In this document: piece by piece, positions 35,218-43,961 of the stretch
Layout: each line of letters begins with the position of its first letter
Position numbering within the stretch: position 1 is the stretch's first letter
DNA from: Bacteroidales bacterium
GTDB taxonomy: Bacteria > Bacteroidota > Bacteroidia > Bacteroidales > F082
DNA length: 64,000 nucleotides
Assembly: GCA_017548125.1 (NCBI GenBank)
Contig: JAFYNK010000023.1
Location: 62,001-126,000, forward strand
Direction: 5' to 3'
The notes under the pieces: generated by a model
What the model was told of the DNA's origin: nothing
The model's input: only the letters and a program-made list of their open reading frames with translations
Database searches by the model: none
Translations under genes and position numbers: made by a program

Positions 35218-35841
35218 TTATTTTAAAATTTCAATTGTCATTGTTACAGGTTCAACTGGGACGTCCATATAACCTGTCTTAACTTTTGCAATAGCATCAA
35301 TTACTTCAAGACCTTCAACAACTTCGCCGAAAACTGTATATTCGCCGTCTAAGTGAGGAGTTCCGCCGACTGTTGTATAAGCTTCAATTTGTTCTTGAGT
35401 GAATGTCAAGCCATAACGTTGTTTGTACATTTCGATATGAGCTTCTGTCAAGACATTACCTTGAACGATATAGAATTGGCATCCGCTTGAAGCTTTCTTA
35501 GGGTTTACTTGGTCGCCTTGGCGTGCAGCTGCTAAAGCACCTTTTTTATGTATGTGATTTGCACGGAATTCTGCTGGAATTGTGTAACCTGGGTCAACGC
35601 TGCCGTCTTCATTGTGTCCGCCTTGAATCATAAAATTGTTGATTACACGGTGGAATGGTGAGTTGTTGTACCAACCTTCGTTGATTAATTTTATAAAGTT
35701 ATCTCTGTGTAAAGGAGTGTCGTTGTATAATTTAACAGTGATGTCACCTTTTGTAGTCTTGATTAAGACTAATGTTTCTTTTTCTTGTGCTTGTGTTGTC
35801 ATACCTAATAAGATACAGATTATTAAACAAATTTTTTTCAT
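35218..35841 (-). CDS. Cyclophilin-type peptidylprolyl isomerase, exported
   Basis: A 207-residue enzyme catalysing cis-trans isomerisation of X-Pro bonds. The N-terminal MKKICLIICILLGMTTQAQ is a signal peptide, so it acts in the periplasm. The cyclophilin core shows FHRVINNFMIQGGH, ASSGCQFYIVQG and GGTPHLDGEYTVFGEVVEGL. Its start is two bases after the stop of the DUF4270 gene, indicating an operon GT5-DUF4270-isomerase. Confidence 0.93.
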   Translation of the reverse strand: MKKICLIICILLGMTTQAQEKETLVLIKTTKGDITVKLYNDTPLHRDNFIKLINEGWYNNSPFHRVINNFMIQGGHNEDGSVDPGYTIPAEFRANHIHKKGALAAARQGDQVNPKKASSGCQFYIVQGNVLTEAHIEMYKQRYGLTFTQEQIEAYTTVGGTPHLDGEYTVFGEVVEGLEVIDAIAKVKTGYMDVPVEPVTMTIEILK

Positions 35842-35843
35842 AA

Positions 35844-37169
35844 TTAATCGTCTATTTTTGAATATATAAGTTCTAATTTAATTCTTTTTGTTGTGTCTGA
35901 GCTATCTGGGCCGTGGAAAATCCAACGTTTTGCATTGTAAGAACCAGCGTATGTATATAGGAATAATCCGTAGTTGTCGTCTTCTGGTTTTGCAAGGATA
36001 AGGTCTTGTATGTATTCGGAAATTCTAAACCATACTTGGTCAGTTTTTGGATTGTAATAACCTCCAAAGTAACTTGTTCCAACCAGCTGGTCTGGTAGTA
36101 TTCCGTAAGAACCGTCTTTATTTGCTTTAACGGCTATGATTTGAACAGGCTGTGTAAATGTTGCTGTGTCGTTGTTGATGCCGTTTATTATGTCGTTGGC
36201 TCCTGTGAGTATGAGTTTTGCTTCGTTGACAAGAACGTTTGTATTCATATCTTTTGCCCATTGGTTGAGATTTGGAAATACTATTCTTGATCTTACGCCA
36301 GCTGTTGATTGAACATACAAATATGGATTGTAAGTTGTATCATTGAATGTTATAGGAGCTTGTGCTGTTGTGTAATCGTGTTCAAAATGATTGAAATAGA
36401 TGTATTTGTCGCTTACATTGAAATCGTAGAATGTAGTATCATAATTGTTGTGATAATAGATTCTAAGATAAGATTTTGTGTTAAGCAAGTTGAAATAACA
36501 GATGGAACCTGTTTCGGCAGCTGGCTCGCATGAGAAATAAAGTCCTTTAAAATAATTCATGAAGACGCTGTTTGATGAGAAAGACGCAGCGTCGTCTGAC
36601 ATGAACTTTTCACCTAAAGCGTTGCTGACAGGTATTTGCAAAATATTGGCGCCTATTGTGTCGTTGCCGATAAAGACTTTTGTTTTTGGTCGTGGAGTGA
36701 ATGTGTAGTTCGCCAATTCCTCACCTATTTCAAACGATGTGTTTGAATAATAATAAATAGAGTCACCGCTCATGTTTTCTGTTACTTCATGAATACGGAT
36801 TGTCATAGGTGTCAGAGTGTCTCCATAATATCCGCCATATAGTACCTGCATTACGATGGAGTCGGTTGTTGCGCCTTCGCCCCATTGTAAGCTGTTGCTT
36901 GTCAAGCCTATTTGGGTATAGAAGCTGAGGTTTGAATTGCCGAAATGAGGGTCGTTGAGATTGCCTACCAATGACAATGCTGCGGCTTTGGTGCTGAGAG
37001 AATCAATATGTTCTATTTCTGCTTTGATGTCTTGGTTGCCAGAAAAGGCTACATGGATATTGCTGCTGTTAGGTTGTAACGAATCGCCTATATGTTGAGG
37101 TAATTTTTTACACGATACGAACCCAATCAATAATAATAACGAGGCTATGATTAAATGTTTTGTTTTCAA
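35844..37169 (-). CDS. DUF4270 lipoprotein
   Basis: A 441-residue lipoprotein; the lipobox GFVSC places the lipidated residue at Cys20. The sequence after it (KKLPQHIGDSLQP) and the repeated beta-rich core with ADLTLTG-like segments (here NEAKLILTGAND) fit DUF4270, a Bacteroidetes family regularly encoded next to a GT5-type protein as here. The role is unknown; it should sit in the outer membrane. The genes are five bases apart. Confidence 0.85.
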   Translation of the reverse strand: MKTKHLIIASLLLLIGFVSCKKLPQHIGDSLQPNSSNIHVAFSGNQDIKAEIEHIDSLSTKAAALSLVGNLNDPHFGNSNLSFYTQIGLTSNSLQWGEGATTDSIVMQVLYGGYYGDTLTPMTIRIHEVTENMSGDSIYYYSNTSFEIGEELANYTFTPRPKTKVFIGNDTIGANILQIPVSNALGEKFMSDDAASFSSNSVFMNYFKGLYFSCEPAAETGSICYFNLLNTKSYLRIYYHNNYDTTFYDFNVSDKYIYFNHFEHDYTTAQAPITFNDTTYNPYLYVQSTAGVRSRIVFPNLNQWAKDMNTNVLVNEAKLILTGANDIINGINNDTATFTQPVQIIAVKANKDGSYGILPDQLVGTSYFGGYYNPKTDQVWFRISEYIQDLILAKPEDDNYGLFLYTYAGSYNAKRWIFHGPDSSDTTKRIKLELIYSKIDD

Positions 37170-37173
37170 AGTA

Positions 37174-37992
37174 TTAATTTTTTTCTTTTAACAAATTATC
37201 GTAAAAATCGTTATAAGCATCAACGTAATTTTCTGGAGATTGGTATTCGAGAACTGGTTTTTTTGTAGAATTTACATATTCAACGAGTTCAGGATTTATC
37301 TTTTCGCTTCCGTATATCACAGCGTCAGAGAAGTCGATAGCGTTTTTCATGATGTTGACGTAATCGGCATCTTTGAGGTTCTTGACATCTTTAGGAGCTA
37401 TTCCTGGCAGTTTCATTTTCTTGTCATATCCAGCACGGAACACTTCAGAGAAATCTTCGTCGTATATTGAATAGACGATTTTTGTTTCGCTGAACAAAGG
37501 ATTGTCTTTAAATGCTCTTTTGATATATATTGGGATGAGTGACGACATCCAGCCGTGGCAGTGGATAATGTCAGGAGGCCAGTTAAGTTTGCGTATTGTT
37601 TCAATAACGCCGCGAGAGAAGAACACTGTACGGTCGTCATTATCTTCAAAGAACACACCGTTTTTATCTGCTATTGTTGACTTACGTTTAGTAAAGAAGT
37701 CATCATTATCGATAAAATATATCTGCATTCTAGCTTTCTGAATAGAAGCGACTTTAATGATAAGAGGGTGGTCTGTATCGTTGATGATCAAGTTCATACC
37801 TGAGAGGCGAATCACTTCGTGCAACTGGTTGCGGCGTTCGTTGACATTACCGAAACGAGGCATGAATATTCTGATTTCTTTACCTTTCATTTGAATGCCT
37901 TCTGGAAGGTTACGACCGATAAGTGACATCGGTGATTCCTCTAAATAGGGTGTGATTTCCTGATGAACAAATAGTACCTTTGTCTTTTCCAT
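37174..37992 (-). CDS. Glycogen/starch synthase-like GT5 domain protein
   Basis: A 272-residue protein matching only the N-terminal half of GT5 glycogen synthases: VLFVHQEITPYLEESPMSLI (compare the usual E-x-x-P-x-x-K-x-G-G-L-x-D motif, here changed at the lysine region), PPDIIHCHGWMSSLIPIY and a FSDAVIYGSEKI segment. The C-terminal ADP-glucose-binding half is absent. Short proteins of this kind are common in Bacteroidetes upstream of DUF4270, so this is unlikely to be a recent truncation. Enzymatic activity is doubtful. Confidence 0.75.
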   Translation of the reverse strand: MEKTKVLFVHQEITPYLEESPMSLIGRNLPEGIQMKGKEIRIFMPRFGNVNERRNQLHEVIRLSGMNLIINDTDHPLIIKVASIQKARMQIYFIDNDDFFTKRKSTIADKNGVFFEDNDDRTVFFSRGVIETIRKLNWPPDIIHCHGWMSSLIPIYIKRAFKDNPLFSETKIVYSIYDEDFSEVFRAGYDKKMKLPGIAPKDVKNLKDADYVNIMKNAIDFSDAVIYGSEKINPELVEYVNSTKKPVLEYQSPENYVDAYNDFYDNLLKEKN

Positions 37993-38025
37993 ATATGGTG
38001 ATTTTTCTTGCCGTTAATGACAATA

Positions 38026-38033
38026 CAAAATTA
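38026..38033 (-). promoter_or_regulatory. -7 box of the GT5-DUF4270-isomerase operon
   Basis: Reads TAATTTTG on the minus strand, matching TAnnTTTG, 34 bp before the ATG at 37992. No clear -33 element. Confidence 0.45.
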
Positions 38034-38090
38034 AGCAAAAATTTTTGATTTATAGGAGAAAAAAATGAGTTTTTTGAAAAATAACAAAAA

Positions 38091-38116
38091 AAGCGAAAAA
38101 CATTTGTTTTTCGCTT
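38091..38116 (-). terminator. Terminator of tRNA-Lys
   Basis: AAGCGAAAAACA (38091-38102) is complementary to 38105-38116. On the minus strand a T-run follows, right after the 3' end of the tRNA. Confidence 0.8.
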
Positions 38117-38120
38117 TTTG

Positions 38121-38193
38121 TACTCCCTCAGGGACTCGAACCCTGGACCCATTGATTAAGAGTCAATTGCTCTACCAGCTGAGCTAAGGAAGC
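38121..38193 (-). tRNA. tRNA-Lys(CTT)
   Basis: A 73-nt cloverleaf on the minus strand: acceptor GCTTCCT/AGGGAGT, D arm GCTC/GAGC, anticodon arm ATTGA/TCAAT with loop CTCTTAA (anticodon CTT), T arm CAGGG/CCCTG with loop TTCGAGT, discriminator A. CCA is not encoded. It has its own promoter and terminator. Confidence 0.96.
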
Positions 38194-38210
38194 ATTCTTG
38201 TTTCGGTTTG

Positions 38211-38218
38211 CAAAAGTA
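38211..38218 (-). promoter_or_regulatory. -7 box of tRNA-Lys
   Basis: Reads TACTTTTG on the minus strand, matching TAnnTTTG, 17 bp before the tRNA 5' end. Confidence 0.65.
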
Positions 38219-38288
38219 CAACTTTTTTTTAATAAACAAGTATTTTTTTAAATTTTTTTTATTTCTTTATTTATGGCCTCATATTATT

Positions 38289-38375
38289 GTTGACTTGTAG
38301 TCTTTTTTTATATCAAAGCTTTAATTCAGAGTGAAAAAAATCTTTTATCTTTTGTCTTTTGTCTTTAGTCTTTTT
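38289..38375. repeat. Family A fragment and a 7-bp TCTTTTG array
   Basis: A short family A piece (TGTTGACTTGTAGTCTTTT, 38289-38307) is followed at 38341-38375 by five 7-bp units (TCTTTTA, TCTTTTG, TCTTTTG, TCTTTAG, TCTTTTT). The array ends two bases before the meaB -7 box. Confidence 0.7.
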
Positions 38376-38377
38376 TA

Positions 38378-38385
38378 TATCTTTG
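38378..38385 (+). promoter_or_regulatory. -7 box of meaB
   Basis: TATCTTTG matches TAnnTTTG, seven bases before the ATG. The very short distance suggests an almost leaderless transcript. TTTTG sequences of the upstream 7-bp array may act as the -33 element. Confidence 0.55.
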
Positions 38386-38392
38386 CCACATT

Positions 38393-39511
38393 ATGGAATT
38401 ACACGAGCATTTTGAAAATCAGAAGCATGAGTGGGAGTCTGCTCTTCAAGTGAACGCTCCTGCCGAACAGCCTATTCAAGTGAATCCTAAGGCTTTGGAA
38501 CGTATGATGGCTAAACGTCAGAAGTTGATGCCGTTAAATTTTTATGTAGATGGAATACTTAATGGCGACATTGTCATTTTAAGTAAGGCCATTACTCTTG
38601 TTGAAAGTGCCTTGCCTGAACATCAGAAAATGGCTCAGGAAATCATTACAGCATGTCTGCCGTATTCTGGCAACGCTGTACGTCTTGGTATCACTGGCGT
38701 TCCTGGTGCTGGAAAAAGTACTTTCATCGAAGCTCTTGGTATGGAACTGAGCAACAGCGGCCATAAGCTGGCTGTACTCGCCATCGACCCAAGCAGTCAA
38801 CGTTCTAAAGGTAGTATCCTTGGCGATAAGACACGTATGGAGGAACTGTCGCAACAGCGTAACGTTTATATACGTCCTTCAGCTTCGGCTGGAACTTTAG
38901 GCGGCGTGGCTCGAAAAACACGTGAGGCTATAATACTCTGTGAAGCTGCTGGATTCGATACTATCTTTGTTGAAACAGTCGGCGTTGGACAATCTGAGAT
39001 AGCTGTGTATTCTATGGTAGATTTCTTCCTCCTTGTATTAATAGGCGGAGCCGGCGACGAACTGCAAGGAATAAAACGCGGCATCATGGAAATGGCCGAC
39101 GGCATCATCGTTAACAAAGCTGATGGCGATAATGTGCAAAGAGCCAACAGAGCTATGGCTGAAGTCAAAAACGCGGTACACCTCTTCCCTCTCGCCGAAT
39201 CAGGCCAGCCTGTCAATGTCATGACTTGCTCCGCATTGACTCACTATAACGTGCCAGAAGTGTGGAAAATGGTGACAGAACATGTCGAAAATATCCGTAA
39301 ATCTGGATACCTCAGCATGAAAAGAGCCAGACAAGACGTACAGACTATGTACGACAGCATCGAACAGGCTCTAAGAAATGATTTCTATGAGAACTCATTG
39401 ATAAAGGATATGATAGCTCTTACCGAATCTGACGTGAAAGAGAAAAGAATAAGTGCTTATATGGCTGCAAACAAACTCCTCGAAACATATTTTAATATGT
39501 TGAAAAAATAA
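38393..39511 (+). CDS. meaB: Methylmalonyl-CoA mutase-associated GTPase
   Basis: A 372-residue G3E-family P-loop GTPase that protects and reloads methylmalonyl-CoA mutase with cobalamin. The Walker A motif is GVPGAGKST (about residues 105-113), followed by LAVLAIDPSSQRSKGSILGD (the family signature), ETVGVGQSE (switch) and NKADG (base recognition). Length is right. The mutase genes are not in the window, so a propionate/succinate pathway is inferred only from this gene. Confidence 0.94.
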   Translation: MELHEHFENQKHEWESALQVNAPAEQPIQVNPKALERMMAKRQKLMPLNFYVDGILNGDIVILSKAITLVESALPEHQKMAQEIITACLPYSGNAVRLGITGVPGAGKSTFIEALGMELSNSGHKLAVLAIDPSSQRSKGSILGDKTRMEELSQQRNVYIRPSASAGTLGGVARKTREAIILCEAAGFDTIFVETVGVGQSEIAVYSMVDFFLLVLIGGAGDELQGIKRGIMEMADGIIVNKADGDNVQRANRAMAEVKNAVHLFPLAESGQPVNVMTCSALTHYNVPEVWKMVTEHVENIRKSGYLSMKRARQDVQTMYDSIEQALRNDFYENSLIKDMIALTESDVKEKRISAYMAANKLLETYFNMLKK

Positions 39512-39542
39512 GCCATATCCTTTTTGTCCAATTCAACTTAAT

Positions 39543-39587
39543 ATATTTCCATTTCATACTGAATATTTCAGATTGAAATGGAAATAT
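39543..39587. repeat. 14-bp inverted repeat after meaB
   Basis: ATATTTCCATTTCA (39543-39556) is perfectly complementary to 39574-39587, with a 17-base loop. It lies between meaB and a TATTTTG promoter-like sequence (39591-39597), so it is either a terminator without T-run or an operator. Confidence 0.6.
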
Positions 39588-39620
39588 TGTTATTTTGCAA
39601 CTTAATTAAATTTTATAAAG

Positions 39621-40088
39621 ATGAAAAAACTATTACTTGTACTTTTCGTTCTAGTATTGGGAAAGGTGAACGCCCAATCGTATGAACTGATGATTAAAAT
39701 GAACGATGGAACAGAAATTGCGTGGAATTATGAAACATTGCGCAACATTCATTTCGATGACGATTCTTCAATTTTGATTGTTGTTGAAAATGAAACCAAT
39801 TTCACGCATTCCTACAATTTTTATGAAATCAAAAAGATCTATTTCCAATCTGATGAGTTGGTCAATGAAGTTGAATTTGAAGAGACTTCTTTCGTCTTTC
39901 CGAATCCGGCAAAAGACAATATCAGAATAATTGGAGCAGAAAACCAAGAAATAGAAATTGTTTCTGCTGATGGCAAACTGATTCTTAAAAAAGTATATGA
40001 TGGCAAAAATATAGATGTTTCTACTTTGTCACAAGGACTTTACTTAATTAAAACAAATGGTAAAACATTAAAATTCAATAAAATATGA
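39621..40088 (+). CDS. Small T9SS-sorted protein
   Basis: A 155-residue exported protein: signal peptide MKKLLLVLFVLVLGKVNAQ, a 65-residue region containing YELMIKMNDGTEIAWN and a type A sorting domain from about residue 90 (FVFPNPAKDNIRIIGAEN to LKFNKI). Its stop overlaps the start of the next gene by four bases, so the two are coupled. The N-terminal segment resembles that of the next protein (GTITTYKVAEIDSLNF), suggesting related roles. Function unknown. Confidence 0.72.
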   Translation: MKKLLLVLFVLVLGKVNAQSYELMIKMNDGTEIAWNYETLRNIHFDDDSSILIVVENETNFTHSYNFYEIKKIYFQSDELVNEVEFEETSFVFPNPAKDNIRIIGAENQEIEIVSADGKLILKKVYDGKNIDVSTLSQGLYLIKTNGKTLKFNKI

Positions 40089-42079
40089 AAAAGATATTTC
40101 TTGCTCTGACATTAAGCCTGATAATGTCTTTTGGATTGTCGGCACAAAATGCGATGTGGATTTATAACTCAGATGGAACTATAACAACATATAAAGTTGC
40201 TGAAATAGATTCTTTAAACTTTACAGCAAATATGCTGGAAATGCTTATGTTCCAAAATGGCGTTAGCGATAATTTGTCTGTTAAAAATATCGACAGTATA
40301 GTCTTCAGACCAATTCAAGACATCGAGTCTTCTGTTATTTATGTTGAGTTTTATGAAAATACAGCGACGGTTCTTCATGGAATATATTCTGAAGATTTTG
40401 TCGTTACTGTTGAAGATGCTAACGTCAGCATCGTATCAAACGCTGGTATAGAAAATCTTCAATATTATCTCAGCGGACAAACATCTGACGGTTCTTTCTC
40501 TTTGGAAAGCGATTCTGATTTTGAATTGATTCTCAATGGTGTTGATATTACATCTTCTTCAAAAGTGCCTTTGAATCTAGCTAAAAAAGTTGATAGAGAA
40601 ATTATCGTCGCCAATGGCACCACTAACGTTCTTACTGACAATACCGATAGCGATGGCAAGTCAGCCCTCAACACAAAAGGTGCAACTAACATCAGTGGCA
40701 ATGGTTCTTTGACAGTTAACGCAAATAAAAAACATGGTATTTCTTCAGATTACGACATTACTATAGATGGTCCAACATTGACTATAAATCATAATGCAGA
40801 AGCTTCTAAAGGCTTGAAATCTGATTCAAATATTATTTTTGTCGATGGTGATATTACTATCGTTTCCTCAGGAACTTTAACAATGGAGCCTTTGGATAAC
40901 GGCTACGACCCAACATATTGTACAGCAATCGGTGCTGATGGCAATTTTGAAATGCTAGGCGGAAACTTATCCATCACTCTACCTGTGAGCAATGATGCTG
41001 GTCGCGGCATTAAAGTAGATGGCAACATTACTATCAGCGACGGTGTTATTAACATAATCTCACATTCTAATGGTGACACATACACCAACTCAGAAGGCAA
41101 TGTCGATTCTTATAAATCATGCTGCATCAAGGCTGATGGCGACATCAGTATTTTAAAAGGAGATATAACATTGGAAGCAACAGGTTCAGGTGGAAAATGT
41201 ATCGACGCTGAAGGTGCAATTTATATCGGAAACGAAAATGGTGAGACAGAGCTTGTCATGGATATGAAGACAACAGGTGAGAAATTCTACGAATCAGGTT
41301 ATGGCGAAAACGCTGAATATGCAAATCCTAAAATCCTCAAAGCTCAAGGCGACCTTTATGTCTATGGCGGTAATATCAATGTTTACGCAGAAAACGACGG
41401 CGGTGAAGGCCTTGAAAGCAAGAGCGTCGTTTATATCTTAGGCGGTTATATCATCATCGACACTTACGACGACGCTATCAACGGTAAGGTTAGCGTTCAA
41501 ATTGATGGCGGAACAGTTTATGCCAACTCAAGAGGCAACGACGCCATCGACTCTAACGGAACAATGACTATCAATGGCGGTTTGCTCGTAGCTATCGGAC
41601 AGATGACTCCTGAAGGAGCCTTCGACTGCGACCAGAATACATTTAAAATCACTGGTGGTACTGTAATCGGTGTCGGCGGACATCATTCAACGCCTACATC
41701 TTCAGTTTGTACACAGCGTGCTCTTGTTTATAATGGCATCACTAACGGAACAGCGGTGCGCATCGTCAATGAAAATGGTGATGACCTTATGACATTCCAG
41801 ATGCCTACATATTCAGGCAATGGCGGTGGCGGCGGCCCTGGTGGCGGCGGTTGGCCTGGCGGTGGCGGCCCTGGCGGCGGAAGCAGCATCTCTTTGTTGT
41901 TCTCTTCTGCTAATTTACAACAAGGAACAATAACAGTAAAACAAGGCGGAACAATATCTGGCGGCGATGAGTTCTACGGATATTTCACCGGCGCAGAATA
42001 TACAGGCGGAACCACAAGCCAAAATGTTACCATCAACGGAATGGTAACGACTTACGGCGGTGGCGGAGGTCCTTTCTAA
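40085..42079 (+). CDS. DUF4353 (Cthe_2159-like) carbohydrate-binding protein
   Basis: A 664-residue exported protein with signal peptide MKKIFLALTLSLIMSFGLSA. From about residue 120 to 570 it is a right-handed beta-helix of the DUF4353 type, with many repeated short strands such as GDITIVSSGTLTM, GNITISDGVINI and GTMTINGGLLVAIG. The founding clostridial member binds cellulose and polygalacturonate. A Gly-rich linker (around residue 580) separates a last beta domain. There is no T9SS sorting domain in this protein; the coupled upstream protein has one. Confidence 0.78.
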   Translation: MKKIFLALTLSLIMSFGLSAQNAMWIYNSDGTITTYKVAEIDSLNFTANMLEMLMFQNGVSDNLSVKNIDSIVFRPIQDIESSVIYVEFYENTATVLHGIYSEDFVVTVEDANVSIVSNAGIENLQYYLSGQTSDGSFSLESDSDFELILNGVDITSSSKVPLNLAKKVDREIIVANGTTNVLTDNTDSDGKSALNTKGATNISGNGSLTVNANKKHGISSDYDITIDGPTLTINHNAEASKGLKSDSNIIFVDGDITIVSSGTLTMEPLDNGYDPTYCTAIGADGNFEMLGGNLSITLPVSNDAGRGIKVDGNITISDGVINIISHSNGDTYTNSEGNVDSYKSCCIKADGDISILKGDITLEATGSGGKCIDAEGAIYIGNENGETELVMDMKTTGEKFYESGYGENAEYANPKILKAQGDLYVYGGNINVYAENDGGEGLESKSVVYILGGYIIIDTYDDAINGKVSVQIDGGTVYANSRGNDAIDSNGTMTINGGLLVAIGQMTPEGAFDCDQNTFKITGGTVIGVGGHHSTPTSSVCTQRALVYNGITNGTAVRIVNENGDDLMTFQMPTYSGNGGGGGPGGGGWPGGGGPGGGSSISLLFSSANLQQGTITVKQGGTISGGDEFYGYFTGAEYTGGTTSQNVTINGMVTTYGGGGGPF

Positions 42080-42101
42080 GTATATGAGTTTATTGATAAA
42101 G

Positions 42102-42133
42102 CAAGAGGTCGTTCAGATTTGGACGACCTCTTG
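42102..42133 (+). terminator. Terminator after the DUF4353 gene
   Basis: Stem CAAGAGGTCGT (42102-42112) pairs with ACGACCTCTTG (42123-42133), followed by TTTGTT. It separates convergent transcription units. Confidence 0.75.
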
Positions 42134-42143
42134 TTTGTTATAT

Positions 42144-43937
42144 TTATATATGTAAAATATAATTTCGTAAGTAGTTGATTAATGCAACAAAATACATGAA
42201 CATTGTTATTATAAACAACATAATTATTGTAAATATCAATGAACCCCATACCTGAGAATTATCTGTGTCTCTCGTCGTTGAGCCATCGCTCCATTTGGTA
42301 ATGGTGGTAACTGTTTTTGCTGTAGCAAGGGTTCCGAAAATTCCAGCTATTATTCCAGACATGAATCCGGCTGAACGATTGTTGCCGTTCAAAACTCTTC
42401 TGTTATTCATGTAAGTAGGTGTCATGCTTGCCATGAAATAAAACAGAATAGATACAGCTACGAACGCAAGCATAAAAAATTCATCTGCAATGATGGAAAA
42501 TACAACGCCAATAATAGCTGATATGACGATGTAAGGTGTGCTTCCATTGTAGGTTCGTTTTGTAGAACTCATATAGTGTTCCCTTAATTCATTGTATTCT
42601 CTAATAACGTTAGAGTTGTCGGGCAGTGCCGCTGCTATTTCCTTCAATAGTAACCGTGTTTTTTTTGCTTGGCTGTGTTTTGTTATGATGCACATGTCTC
42701 TGCCGTCTTCATCTACATACTGAGTCCAGCTGTTATAGATGGCAGATATTTTATTTAATAGTGTATCAGCTTCCATATATGACATAGAATATAAGCCAGC
42801 ATTAGCTCTGGCTTGTCTTACCTCATTAATGTTAAGCTTTTTAGGCGCTCTTTTGAATAATAATTCATAAATCATGTGAATTATTATTGCGCATATCAGC
42901 AAAATTGGTAGTGAGAGTTCTATAAGTTCGTCTATTGTGAACCCTTGTATTTTAAATCTGTTATCGATTTTTGTATCGAGTGTTTGACTGAAAGGAATAC
43001 ATTGGTCCTTGATGACGTTACCCTTTACTTTGACAGTCATATTGGTATAGTTGCTTGTTGCTTTTACCTTTTGTGTAAAGACGGCTTGTTTTGCAAAATA
43101 ATGTTCATTAACATTAAGGGCTTTGTTATACTTTGCTATAGGTTCTTCTTCTTCAACCACATCACCTATGAGTTCAATGCCATTGTTGTCGCTAAAATCG
43201 AAATGCAGAGACAGCACACCTCCATTGGGATTGTCTTGTGCAAAGAGATACCATCCATCTTTGATGTCGGCTTTCAGGATAATGTTAAATTCATTTTTGT
43301 TTAATTTCTCTGTTTCGATAGTCCATTTGATGGCTTTTATATCATAATTTGTTGCAACGACTGGACGCACGCTAAAGCCGTCACTACGAAGTCGTTTATA
43401 TGTATGATATTCATTGTTGCTAAAGAACATAGCGTATGAGCTGTTGTTATAATTTTCGTCAGGTGTAGATGTCCAGTAGCGTCCTCGTGCGTCTTTTATT
43501 TCGTATAGTGATACATCACTGCGGTAGCCTGCGGCAGGAAGGAAAATGCTGTTGCCGTTAGGGCCTGTAATCTTATAGCCTTTCTTGCCACCTTGGGTGG
43601 TCCATTGCCATTTGCATCTCTCCTTTAATTCCTCAAATTCTTTTTTGGTTGGCAATCTCCAAGCGCTGCCACAGTTGACGGCGGCAGCATCATATAGAGG
43701 GTTTGCCTTAATATCGTCAAGTTGTTTGCCGATTGTTAAACTATTGTTAATGGTATATTTAGATTTCGTATTAATCTCTCCCCAAGAGAAATAACTGCCG
43801 TATTGTTCCGGAGAATTTGCTCCAACATTGCATGATGCCCATTTCACGCTCAATCCTAAATCAACAGCACTGCCTTGCGCCGATACTTCAGATGTTATAA
43901 GCGTAAATAAAATTAGACCGAGGATTATTTTCTTCAT
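42144..43937 (-). CDS. FISUMP and DsbD-N-like domain membrane protein
   Basis: A 597-residue protein. I choose the ATG at 43937 (MKKIILGLILFTLITSEVSA, signal peptide) over the TTG six bases upstream. Residues 24-200 form a FISUMP domain (VDLGLSVKWASCNVGANSPE, AVNCGSAWRLPTKKEFEELK, ATNYD end). About 205-330 resembles the N-terminal sensor domain of DsbD (IKDGWYLFAQDNPNGG) but has one cysteine (KDQCIPF) in place of the usual pair. A membrane helix (about 345-365), a cytoplasmic segment and three C-terminal membrane helices follow. It is the last gene of the chaperone-like cluster. Confidence 0.72.
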   Translation of the reverse strand: MKKIILGLILFTLITSEVSAQGSAVDLGLSVKWASCNVGANSPEQYGSYFSWGEINTKSKYTINNSLTIGKQLDDIKANPLYDAAAVNCGSAWRLPTKKEFEELKERCKWQWTTQGGKKGYKITGPNGNSIFLPAAGYRSDVSLYEIKDARGRYWTSTPDENYNNSSYAMFFSNNEYHTYKRLRSDGFSVRPVVATNYDIKAIKWTIETEKLNKNEFNIILKADIKDGWYLFAQDNPNGGVLSLHFDFSDNNGIELIGDVVEEEEPIAKYNKALNVNEHYFAKQAVFTQKVKATSNYTNMTVKVKGNVIKDQCIPFSQTLDTKIDNRFKIQGFTIDELIELSLPILLICAIIIHMIYELLFKRAPKKLNINEVRQARANAGLYSMSYMEADTLLNKISAIYNSWTQYVDEDGRDMCIITKHSQAKKTRLLLKEIAAALPDNSNVIREYNELREHYMSSTKRTYNGSTPYIVISAIIGVVFSIIADEFFMLAFVAVSILFYFMASMTPTYMNNRRVLNGNNRSAGFMSGIIAGIFGTLATAKTVTTITKWSDGSTTRDTDNSQVWGSLIFTIIMLFIITMFMYFVALINYLRNYILHI

Positions 43938-43961
43938 AATCAATAATGTTTAGTAATATAA

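Noticed and set aside
37174..37992. Recent truncation of a glycogen synthase gene
   Set aside because: Short GT5-only proteins next to DUF4270 genes are usual in Bacteroidetes, and no remnant of the second half is found downstream.
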